Shown here: piece after piece, positions 1 through 5,683 of the stretch
How the letters are laid out: each line of letters begins with the position of its first letter
Position numbering within the stretch: the first letter of the stretch is position 1
Origin: Cyclobacteriaceae bacterium
GTDB taxonomy: Bacteria > Bacteroidota > Bacteroidia > Cytophagales > Cyclobacteriaceae
Assembly: GCA_026994125.1 (NCBI GenBank)
Contig: JALWRJ010000264.1
Span: 1 to 5,683 of the forward strand
Direction: 5' to 3'
Length of the DNA stretch: 5,683 nucleotides
Notes under the pieces: model-generated
What the model saw: the letters and a program-made list of their open reading frames with translations, nothing else
What the model was told of the DNA's origin: nothing
The model's database searches: none
Made by a program: the position numbers and the translations under genes

Positions 1-1763
1 ATCTTATGCTGGTGCCTCAACTCATTCGCAAGCATTACCCATTGGCATCCATTGGATTTTTTCTACATATCCCATTCCCAACCTTTGAGCTTTTACGCAC
101 CGTACCTAAACGTAGGGAATTGCTTAATGGCGTACTGGGAGCCGACCTCATAGGGTTTCATACCCATGACTACGCACGGCATTTTATTTCGGCTGTTCGC
201 AGAATTTTGGGCTTAGAACATCATTTTTTGGGTCGTATTAGGCTTTCTGACCGGGTAGTGGAGGTAGATTCTTTTCCGATGGGAATTGATTTTAATAAAT
301 ATGCCGATGCAGTACACAAACCGGCTGTAAAAAAAGAAATTAAACGTTACCACAAAGAAATTGGCGATGTAAAAATTGTACTTACCATAGACCGCCTCGA
401 TTACTCTAAAGGCCTTCCCCAGCGTGTGCGTGCCTTTAAGCTCTTCTTAAAAAAATACCCTGAGTACCATGGAAAAGTGTCAATGGTTATGATTGTGGTA
501 CCCTCGCGCGATAATATTAAACATTACCATGCCCTAAAAGAAGAGCTCGACAAGCGAGTTGGCAATATTAACAGTATGTATGGCAGTATTTCGTGGACAC
601 CTGTACGCTATTACTACCGTGCCATTACCTTTAACCGTTTAATTGCCTGGTATCGGGTAGCCCCCATTGCGCTTATTACTCCTTTTAGGGATGGCATGAA
701 CCTGGTAGCCAAAGAATACATTGCTACCAAAGACGATGGCAAAGGCATTTTAATTTTAAGCGAAATGGCCGGAGCGGCTAAAGAATTGGTAAATGCTTTG
801 CAGGTAAACCCCAACAACTTGCACCATATTGCCGATGCCATTTACAAAGCTTTACAAATGCCTGAAGAGGAACAAATTGAGCGCATACGTGCTATGCAAA
901 AAGTGGTTAAACGAAACAATGTAAACCGATGGGCATCGCTCTTTTTAGCTAACCTGCTACGGGTACGAAACAGCTCGCTCCAAATTCTTAAAAACCATTT
1001 TGATACCACCAAAGAAAAGCAACTCCTACGTGCCTACCAGCAAAATACCCAGCGCCTCATTTTATTGGATTACGATGGCACGCTGGTTAATTTTAGGTCG
1101 AACCCCAACAGTGCCAAGCCCGGCAAAATACTCTATACCACCTTAAAAAAATTAAGCTTACAAACCGGTAACCGGGTGGTAATTATCAGTGGTCGTGATA
1201 AAGAAATATTAAACAAATGGTTTGGTAAATACCACCTGGATTTAATTGCCGAACATGGAGCCTGGCACCGTCCACTAGGTGGCCACTGGGAACAATTTGA
1301 ACAAATTAATGTGCAATGGAAAGAGGAACTTGCACCCATTATTCAGGAATTTGTGGATCGTACACCCGGCTCGTTTTTAGAAGAAAAAAACTATTCGTTG
1401 GCCTGGCACTATCGTAAAACCGACCCCGGACTGGCCGAAATAAGACATCATGAACTCATGGAGCAGCTTACCCACCTTATAACCGGTAAAAATTTACAAA
1501 TAATGGAAGGCAACAAAGTGCTGGAAATTAAAAATGATGTAATTAATAAAGGAAGAGCAGCGCAAGCTATATTAGAACAAGCACCTTTCGATTTTATTTT
1601 GGCCATTGGCGATGACTATACCGATGAAGACACCTTTAAAGCCATGCCTCCTTATGCGTTTACCTTAAAAGTAGGTTTTGCCGAAACTTCGGCCAGGTTT
1701 AATATTGGCTCGGTAGAAGAGGTTAATAATTTGCTTCAAAAATTGGGAAGAATGGATGTGTAA
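1..1763 (+). CDS. otsAB: Bifunctional trehalose-6-phosphate synthase/trehalose-phosphatase (OtsA-OtsB fusion), 5'-partial
   Basis: This cytosolic enzyme makes trehalose in two steps: a GT20 domain joins UDP-glucose and glucose-6-phosphate, and a HAD domain removes the phosphate. Numbering from the Met at base 6, the GT20 part covers about 1-325. It shows HIPFP (H21), RLDYSKGLPQR (R130, K135) and DGMNLVAKE (D229, E237), which fit E. coli OtsA H154, R262, K267, D361 and E369 as I remember them. The HAD phosphatase covers about 349-585, with DYDGT (D355, D357), ISGRD (S395), a Lys near 515 and GDDYTDED (535-542), so all four HAD motifs are intact. The frame is open to the left edge, and the first bases read as the end of the family's DYHL-type motif. 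The Met at base 6 is therefore internal, and about 130 N-terminal residues are missing if the length matches E. coli OtsA. The gene ends at TAA and converges on the helicase gene. Identification is secure; the true start is not visible. Confidence 0.96.
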   Translation, partial: LMLVPQLIRKHYPLASIGFFLHIPFPTFELLRTVPKRRELLNGVLGADLIGFHTHDYARHFISAVRRILGLEHHFLGRIRLSDRVVEVDSFPMGIDFNKYADAVHKPAVKKEIKRYHKEIGDVKIVLTIDRLDYSKGLPQRVRAFKLFLKKYPEYHGKVSMVMIVVPSRDNIKHYHALKEELDKRVGNINSMYGSISWTPVRYYYRAITFNRLIAWYRVAPIALITPFRDGMNLVAKEYIATKDDGKGILILSEMAGAAKELVNALQVNPNNLHHIADAIYKALQMPEEEQIERIRAMQKVVKRNNVNRWASLFLANLLRVRNSSLQILKNHFDTTKEKQLLRAYQQNTQRLILLDYDGTLVNFRSNPNSAKPGKILYTTLKKLSLQTGNRVVIISGRDKEILNKWFGKYHLDLIAEHGAWHRPLGGHWEQFEQINVQWKEELAPIIQEFVDRTPGSFLEEKNYSLAWHYRKTDPGLAEIRHHELMEQLTHLITGKNLQIMEGNKVLEIKNDVINKGRAAQAILEQAPFDFILAIGDDYTDEDTFKAMPPYAFTLKVGFAETSARFNIGSVEEVNNLLQKLGRMDV

Positions 1764-1837
1764 TTGAGAGTGTATGCCTTAAACTTCCTTTCTTTTAACA
1801 CCAAACTTTTGTAATTGTTTCTTCGAGAAGATTTATA

Positions 1838-1866
1838 CTCGCATATACTGCACTAACGTATGCGAG
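1838..1866. repeat. Perfect 8-bp inverted repeat around the helicase stop codon
   Basis: Arms ctcgcata (1838-1845) and tatgcgag (1859-1866) are perfect reverse complements separated by 13 bases. The helicase TAG stop (1853-1855) lies inside the loop, and the last codons of the gene form one arm. No T-run follows the stem in either direction, so it is not a standard intrinsic terminator. It may still shape or protect the 3' end of the helicase transcript, or mark the boundary between the two convergent genes. It could also be chance. Confidence 0.4.
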
Positions 1867-2974
1867 GCACCTGGCTAAAGCTAATCCCTAAGGTGCGTTC
1901 AAAATACCGAAGTTGTTTAATTTCGGAGGTGGTTACCAGGCAAATGGAAAGGCCATCTTTACCGGCTCGTGCGGTACGCCCACTCCGGTGGGTATAGTAT
2001 TCGTCTGTAGCAGGCAACTGGTAATGCACCACAAACCGCAAATCATGCACATCAATACCCCGTGCGGCCAGGTCGGTGGCTATAATAAACTGCAAACGTT
2101 CGTTTTTAAACCCCCGCATAATTTTATCACGCTCTTTTTGTTTTAAATCGCCTTGCAGGGCAGCTACTGCAAAGCTACCAGCATGCAGTTGCTGTGCCAG
2201 CTTTTGGGTAGCTTCTTTGGTTTTGCAAAAAATAATACCTCTATCCTGCTTACGGCGTTTTAAAAATTGAAGCAACACCTCCGTTTTTTCATATTCTTTA
2301 CAAACCACATATTGGTGCACAATATTTTTATTAACCACCTTGCCGGGTGCCAGCACAACTTTGTGTGCATTGGGCGACAAGTAATGTGAAATAATTTGAC
2401 GGATACCAGATGGCATGGTGGCCGAGAAAAGCCATTTATTCTCGGCCTGAGGAACCCATTCAAGTATGGTTTCTAAAGACTTTTTAAAGCCCATGCTCAA
2501 CATTTCATCGGCCTCATCAAGCACAATGGTTTGTACATGTTGCAGGCTTACAGCTTTTCGTCTCACTAAATCGATAAGCCTGCCGGGTGTAGCTACTACA
2601 ATATGAGTTGGCCTTTTAAGGGCTTGCATTTGCTTTTCAATTTGAGCACCTCCAAAAACAGCCTCGGTAAAAATTTTATCGGTGTACTTGGTAAATTTAA
2701 AAAATTGTTTGGCAATTTGTTGGCCTAACTCGCGTGTTGGGCAAAGCACCAACGCTTGCACATGGGCTTTAGCCGGATTAATTTGTTGTAATAAAGGCAA
2801 CCCAAAAGCGGCAGTTTTGCCGGTTCCGGTAGGTGCCTGCCCCACCAAATGTATGGTTTGGTGCAACAATACAGGAATTACTTCTTGCTGAATGGTTGTT
2901 GGGGTAGTAATACCCAGGTCGGTTAAGCCCTTACACAAATTTTTATGAACACCCAGTTCTTTAAAAGTAGCCAA
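1853..2974 (-). CDS. DEAD-box ATP-dependent RNA helicase (minimal core, TTG start)
   Basis: This is an ATP-dependent RNA helicase that remodels RNA duplexes, for example in ribosome assembly or mRNA decay. All core motifs are present in its 373 residues: Q motif (F4, then T27-I28-Q29), Walker A APTGTGKT (47-54), PTREL (79-83), GG (108-109), TPGR (129-132), DEAD (153-156), SAT (184-186), IIFC (247-250), ATDLAARGID (299-308) and HRSGRTARAG (329-338). The start is TTG at 2974: an in-frame TAA lies five codons upstream with no ATG between, and the first internal Met (116) is already past Walker A. The protein ends at FSQVPRIR, straight after the second RecA-like domain. It therefore lacks the RNA-binding C-terminal domain of DeaD/DbpA types and the long basic tail of many RhlE types. 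The glutamate-synthase-like gene lies 52 bases upstream on the same strand. DEAD-box assignment is certain; the subfamily (RhlE-like or DeaD-like) is not resolved. Confidence 0.96.
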   Translation of the reverse strand: MATFKELGVHKNLCKGLTDLGITTPTTIQQEVIPVLLHQTIHLVGQAPTGTGKTAAFGLPLLQQINPAKAHVQALVLCPTRELGQQIAKQFFKFTKYTDKIFTEAVFGGAQIEKQMQALKRPTHIVVATPGRLIDLVRRKAVSLQHVQTIVLDEADEMLSMGFKKSLETILEWVPQAENKWLFSATMPSGIRQIISHYLSPNAHKVVLAPGKVVNKNIVHQYVVCKEYEKTEVLLQFLKRRKQDRGIIFCKTKEATQKLAQQLHAGSFAVAALQGDLKQKERDKIMRGFKNERLQFIIATDLAARGIDVHDLRFVVHYQLPATDEYYTHRSGRTARAGKDGLSICLVTTSEIKQLRYFERTLGISFSQVPRIR

Positions 2975-2997
2975 TCTTTTTTTTATTTAATAAAAGG

Positions 2998-3005
2998 CAA
3001 AGGTA
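2998..3005 (-). promoter_or_regulatory. Candidate Bacteroidota promoter -7 box (TACCTTTG) for the helicase gene
   Basis: Read on the minus strand, TACCTTTG is an exact match to the Bacteroidota -7 consensus TAnnTTTG. An ATTG at 3031-3028, overlapping the stop of the upstream gene, sits 22 bases before it and could be the -33 element (consensus TTTG). Transcription would then begin near 2991, giving an A-rich leader of about 17 bases before the TTG start at 2974. The match is seen in the sequence; promoter function is inferred. An 8-mer with six fixed positions can occur by chance, but its position is right. Confidence 0.45.
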
Positions 3006-3026
3006 CAACGGGTTAACTCAAGATTA

Positions 3027-4736
3027 TCAATACTCCTTCATTTTCATTTCGCCTACCGTCATATTTAGCTCGCGTGCCTTGCGCCTTTCCAAGCTGGCCT
3101 CGTAAGCCGAAACTCCATGTAGTTCCGACAGGTAATCGAGGTGGCCGGGCGAGGTTACCACCATAATGTCATCGGGGGTAATTTGGTTAGGATGGTCGTA
3201 GCCACAGGATTCGGCCAGCATTTGGGTTTCTTTGTACAATACGTTGGCATAGGTGGCCACACGCTGAGCGGCCGCTTCAATATCTAAGGCTTTTTCGAGT
3301 TTTTTGTTTTGCGTAGCAATGCCCGTAGGGCAATGGTTGGTGTGGCACTCTAAGGCTTGTATGCAGCCTAACGAAAGCATAAACCCGCGTGCCATATAAA
3401 CGGCATCGGCTCCCAGCGCCATGGCTACGGCAATATCGATGGGTGTAGAAATTTTACCGCTGGCCATAATAACAATTTTATCGCGAATACCCTGGCTTTT
3501 AAAGGCCCAATCGGCTACCGCTACTGCTTGTTTCATGGGCAGGCCGGCATACGAGCTTAGCACATGCGGAGCGGCTCCGGTACCCCCATCGCCCCCGTCA
3601 ATTACCAGGTAGTCGGGCCCACGGCCGGGCGATTCTTTCATAGCCTTGGCTACCTCTTCAATTTCGGCCGTATGGCCAATAACCATTTTAATACCTACCG
3701 GTTTTTTAACAATGCCTCTTATACGGTCTATAAAATCGAACAAACCAGGTACATCGCTAAACTCTTTGTGACGAGCCGGTGAATAGGCATCCTTGCCCAT
3801 GGGTATTTTTCGAATATCGGCTATCTCCTGTGTAATTTTTTCTTTTAAAAGCATACCTCCCTTGCCGGGCTTCGCCCCTTGAGCTAATTTAATTTCGAAC
3901 ATTTTTACCTGGGGATGTTCGGCTTGTTTGCGAAGAAGGGCTTCATCCAAATTACCATCATCATCGCGAATGCCATATTTAGCTGTTCCTATCTGAAAAA
4001 TTAAATCGGCTCCACCATACTCATGGCAGGGTGCCAGTCCACCTTCGCCCGTATTATGCATAATACCGGCCATTTTAGCGCCTTTATTAAGGGCTGCATG
4101 TGCCCGGTACGACAAGGCTCCAAACGACATAGCACTTATATTTACAAAATGATGTAGTGTTACCGGTTCTACACCAGTATGCTTACCTATTATTTTTTCG
4201 TAAGACCGCCCTACTTTTTCGCCTGTTTTAGATTTGGTATTGGTAAAGGTAGCCGGCATAATTAAGGTAGTGCCTACCCTGTCCATATCTATTTGGCTAC
4301 CAAAGCCAATGGTATTGCGTACTCCTAAAGAAGATTCGTAAATCCAATTGCGAGTAATACGGTTGTAGGGAGTTTCTTCCTGATCGTTTAAAAACAGGTA
4401 CTGCCTTAACAAAGGGCCTAATTTTACCAATAATTTTCTACCCCAAATTACCACCGGAAAAACCCGCTGTACCGGATAATTTTTTTGTGTTTTATCGTGG
4501 ATAAACAACACAATAAATGCCATAATGAAGCCTGAAACAAGAAATACCCCATAAAGTGCTTTTAGTAATTGTAGAGGCTTATAAGCGGCAAAATCAAGGT
4601 TTAAAATAAAATACCCGTAGGCCAAAGCAGCTGCACTTGAAAGAAGAAACCAGCCCCAAAGCGCAGGATTAATTAGAAACTTTAATGAAGGAGCCCTGGT
4701 AACACTGGTTTGATGAAATTTTCGTTCGGTTGCCAT
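3027..4736 (-). CDS. Membrane-anchored FMN-binding glutamate synthase family protein
   Basis: This 569-residue protein contains the FMN/iron-sulfur synthase domain of the glutamate synthase large subunit. The N-terminus is basic, followed by two hydrophobic helices (about 27-46 and 57-79) forming a hairpin that should leave both ends cytoplasmic. The synthase domain covers about 130-540. Recognisable segments are NISAMSFGALS (199-209), GEGGLAPCHEYGGAD (230-244), KPGKGGMLL (289-297), DGGDGGTGAAP (380-390) and ASGKISTPIDIAVAMALGAD (425-444). The cysteine triad C458-x5-C464-x4-C469, in CHTNHCPTGIATQ, matches the [3Fe-4S] ligands of bacterial glutamate synthase. There is no N-terminal glutaminase domain with its catalytic Cys and no C-terminal GXGXG beta-helix domain, so it is not a complete GltB. 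Stand-alone proteins of this kind are widespread, but their reaction is poorly defined. The start is ATG at 4736 with no clear Shine-Dalgarno sequence. Family assignment is strong; glutamate formation is not shown. Confidence 0.93.
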   Translation of the reverse strand: MATERKFHQTSVTRAPSLKFLINPALWGWFLLSSAAALAYGYFILNLDFAAYKPLQLLKALYGVFLVSGFIMAFIVLFIHDKTQKNYPVQRVFPVVIWGRKLLVKLGPLLRQYLFLNDQEETPYNRITRNWIYESSLGVRNTIGFGSQIDMDRVGTTLIMPATFTNTKSKTGEKVGRSYEKIIGKHTGVEPVTLHHFVNISAMSFGALSYRAHAALNKGAKMAGIMHNTGEGGLAPCHEYGGADLIFQIGTAKYGIRDDDGNLDEALLRKQAEHPQVKMFEIKLAQGAKPGKGGMLLKEKITQEIADIRKIPMGKDAYSPARHKEFSDVPGLFDFIDRIRGIVKKPVGIKMVIGHTAEIEEVAKAMKESPGRGPDYLVIDGGDGGTGAAPHVLSSYAGLPMKQAVAVADWAFKSQGIRDKIVIMASGKISTPIDIAVAMALGADAVYMARGFMLSLGCIQALECHTNHCPTGIATQNKKLEKALDIEAAAQRVATYANVLYKETQMLAESCGYDHPNQITPDDIMVVTSPGHLDYLSELHGVSAYEASLERRKARELNMTVGEMKMKEY

Positions 4737-5040
4737 ACTAATTTATGTTTTGGTGGCTGAAATTAGTTAATTAATACGATGTTTACAAAAGAACCCACAG
4801 ATTTAACCCTGAAAATTCATTTGAGATAAATTCTTTAAACCGCTTCTAACCTAAATTTAAGAAAAGCATTTGCCTATCTCCTTTTTATAAACCAGCAAAA
4901 AATAACGTGTAAAACAAAGAAACACCCCCATAGCTACAATAGCACGTAAACAATAGGGTTAGTTCTTTTGATAAGTTAACCAAGCTGTATTTCAGTAATA
5001 AAATGCAATTATGGCTCAGGCACAATTCACCATTTATTTG

Positions 5041-5048
5041 TATATTTG
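5041..5048 (+). promoter_or_regulatory. Weak candidate -7 box (TATATTTG) for the hydrolase gene
   Basis: TATATTTG matches TAnnTTTG exactly and would give a leader of about 100 bases before the ATG at 5157. No TTG lies at the expected distance upstream; the nearest TTTG (5037-5040) is directly adjacent, too close to serve as -33. The region is AT-rich, so a chance match is quite possible. Confidence 0.25.
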
Positions 5049-5093
5049 GCTAAGTTATTACCCGTACTTTGTACAGGTTAGAGGCATAAAGGT

Positions 5094-5130
5094 AGGTTTA
5101 GTTATACGTAAGAATTTTTAAATTAAACCT
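5094..5130 (+). promoter_or_regulatory. Candidate leader stem-loop upstream of the hydrolase gene
   Basis: aggtttagtt (5094-5103) can pair with aattaaacct (5121-5130) as a 10-bp stem with one G-U pair and a 17-base loop. It ends 26 bases before the ATG at 5157. It lies downstream of the possible promoter at 5041-5048, so it would be part of the mRNA leader. No known riboswitch or RNA family is recognised, and AT-rich sequence makes such stems fairly common. Confidence 0.25.
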
Positions 5131-5156
5131 TATTAAAATAAAGATGTCGAACCGGT

Positions 5157-5683
5157 ATGAAAAACTTTATTACACTTTTGGCAATAATTACCCTACCCAT
5201 CTATGGTAGTGCCCAATCCTTTACGGTAACCGTTACTAATGGGTATGGTAGTGGTACCTTTAACGCTGGAGATACAGTGCATATATGGGCAAAAGAGTTA
5301 AAACAAGATACTGTTTTTACGTATTGGAGTGGAGATACTACACTTTTAAACTATCCAAATGAATGGCATCAATTATTTATTATGCCAAACAAAAATGTGT
5401 CTTTTACCGCAAATTTTGACACGTTAATACCAAGTGCCACCTTACAATCAGAAAATATTCAAGGTGCTGACACCATAAAACCTGTGCTTTATTATTTCCC
5501 CCAAAACCCCATAGGAGTTGTCTTTTTATTTCATGGAACAGCCGGAAACATGAATATTTGGGTTGAAGGTGCAGATAACAGGCAAATAACCAAAGACTTA
5601 ATGTATAATAATTTTGCTGTTGTTATAACAGAAGCAGAAGAAATTACACGAAACACAGATATTGATAAAAGTGGCGTACTAAG
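5157..5683 (+). CDS. Secreted alpha/beta-hydrolase-like protein with N-terminal InlB-B-like repeat domain, 3'-partial
   Basis: 175 codons are visible before the window ends. The start is ATG at 5157: an in-frame TAA lies six codons upstream at 5139-5141, with no other start codon between. Residues 1-19 form a Sec signal peptide (K2, hydrophobic core about 4-16, likely cleavage after GSA, before Q20), so the product is exported. Residues about 22-87 resemble a divergent InlB B-repeat domain: TVTNGYGSGTF with AGDTV (25-41), YWSGD (56-60) and a closing MPNKNVSFTANF (76-87). From about 107 the sequence turns into an alpha/beta-hydrolase fold, with VVFLFHGTAGN (121-131) giving the HG oxyanion-hole motif. 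The nucleophile elbow and the rest of the catalytic triad would lie beyond the right edge, so esterase, peptidase or depolymerase activity cannot be separated. GC content is about 35% by my count, lower than the genes to the left. The signal peptide is clear, the hydrolase fold likely, and the InlB-like call moderately sure. Confidence 0.82.
   Translation, partial: MKNFITLLAIITLPIYGSAQSFTVTVTNGYGSGTFNAGDTVHIWAKELKQDTVFTYWSGDTTLLNYPNEWHQLFIMPNKNVSFTANFDTLIPSATLQSENIQGADTIKPVLYYFPQNPIGVVFLFHGTAGNMNIWVEGADNRQITKDLMYNNFAVVITEAEEITRNTDIDKSGVL

Larger units (their letters stand above)
4737..5156. other. AT-rich divergent intergenic region with upstream regions of two genes
   Basis: This 420-base stretch separates the start of the glutamate-synthase-like gene (leftward) from the start of the secreted hydrolase gene (rightward), so both upstream regulatory regions should lie here. 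I see no tRNA, CRISPR repeat or convincing protein gene. It holds a TATATTTG at 5041-5048 matching the -7 consensus for rightward transcription but without a good -33 partner. It also has a 7-base direct repeat acaatag (4936-4942 and 4950-4956) and a candidate leader stem-loop at 5094-5130. No exact -7 match was found for leftward transcription. Confidence 0.6.

Noticed and set aside
6..8. ATG at base 6 as the real start of the trehalose gene
   Set aside because: The frame is open to the left edge, and the residues around it align with the internal DYHL-type motif of OtsA, so this Met is internal and the gene is cut by the window.
1821..1830. Small palindrome-like cttc-ga-gaag as a terminator
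   Set aside because: The realistic stem is only 4 bp and no T-run follows in either direction.
1845..1866. Integron attC-like site near the helicase stop (GTTAGTG and its complement)
   Set aside because: It does not match the GTTRRRY core fully, and no second core site or cassette structure is present.
2076..2891. Plus-strand and minus-strand open frames overlapping the helicase gene
   Set aside because: They are antisense or out-of-frame shadows of the helicase, whose frame carries every DEAD-box motif.
3421..3782. Plus-strand open frames within the glutamate-synthase-like gene
   Set aside because: They are antisense to a well-conserved enzyme and have no recognisable features.
4786..4793. 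Possible leftward -7 box (TTCTTTTG on the minus strand) for the glutamate-synthase-like gene
   Set aside because: One mismatch to TAnnTTTG and only a poor -33 candidate (TTTC at 17 bases), which is too weak to annotate in AT-rich DNA.
4957..4981. Stem ggttagtt/agttaacc in the intergenic region
   Set aside because: It needs two G-U pairs, is AT-rich, and lies upstream of any likely transcript start for the rightward gene, so it is probably chance.
5011..5121. 36-codon open frame (MAQAQFTIY...) in the intergenic region
   Set aside because: There is no recognisable domain, ribosome-binding context or signal peptide. It covers the candidate promoter box and one arm of the leader stem, and such short frames are expected by chance.

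Overview
The window most likely comes from a member of the Bacteroidota. The evidence is a fused OtsA-OtsB trehalose gene of the kind common in that phylum, an exact match to its promoter -7 element (TAnnTTTG) between two genes, A-rich leaders without Shine-Dalgarno sequences, and a moderately AT-rich composition. I cannot place it more finely, and no tool was run.

Layout from left to right. A fused trehalose-6-phosphate synthase/phosphatase gene runs on the + strand from the left edge to 1763, with its N-terminus cut off by the window. It converges on a DEAD-box RNA helicase gene on the - strand (1853-2974) across an 89-base gap. Immediately upstream of the helicase on the same strand lies a membrane-anchored FMN-binding glutamate-synthase-family gene (3027-4736), 52 bases away. 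A 420-base AT-rich intergenic region (4737-5156) holds the upstream regions of two divergent genes. From 5157 to the right edge, on the + strand, is the 5' part of a gene for a secreted protein with an InlB-B-like repeat domain followed by an alpha/beta-hydrolase fold.

The genes do not form one obvious pathway. The trehalose gene provides osmoprotectant or stress sugar synthesis (UDP-glucose plus glucose-6-phosphate to trehalose-6-phosphate to trehalose). The helicase is a core RNA-remodelling enzyme. The glutamate-synthase-like protein is a probable membrane-tethered flavin/iron-sulfur oxidoreductase of unclear substrate. The last gene is an exported hydrolase. The helicase and glutamate-synthase-like genes could be co-transcribed, but a good -7 box between them suggests the helicase also has its own promoter.

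I found no clearly new biological system. The most notable points are: a glutamate-synthase synthase domain that keeps its three cluster cysteines but lacks the glutaminase domain and carries a two-helix membrane anchor; a helicase whose start must be TTG, and whose TAG stop lies in the loop of an 8-bp inverted repeat with the frame open beyond it; and an InlB-like/hydrolase fusion with a possible structured leader and an overlapping out-of-frame upstream ATG.
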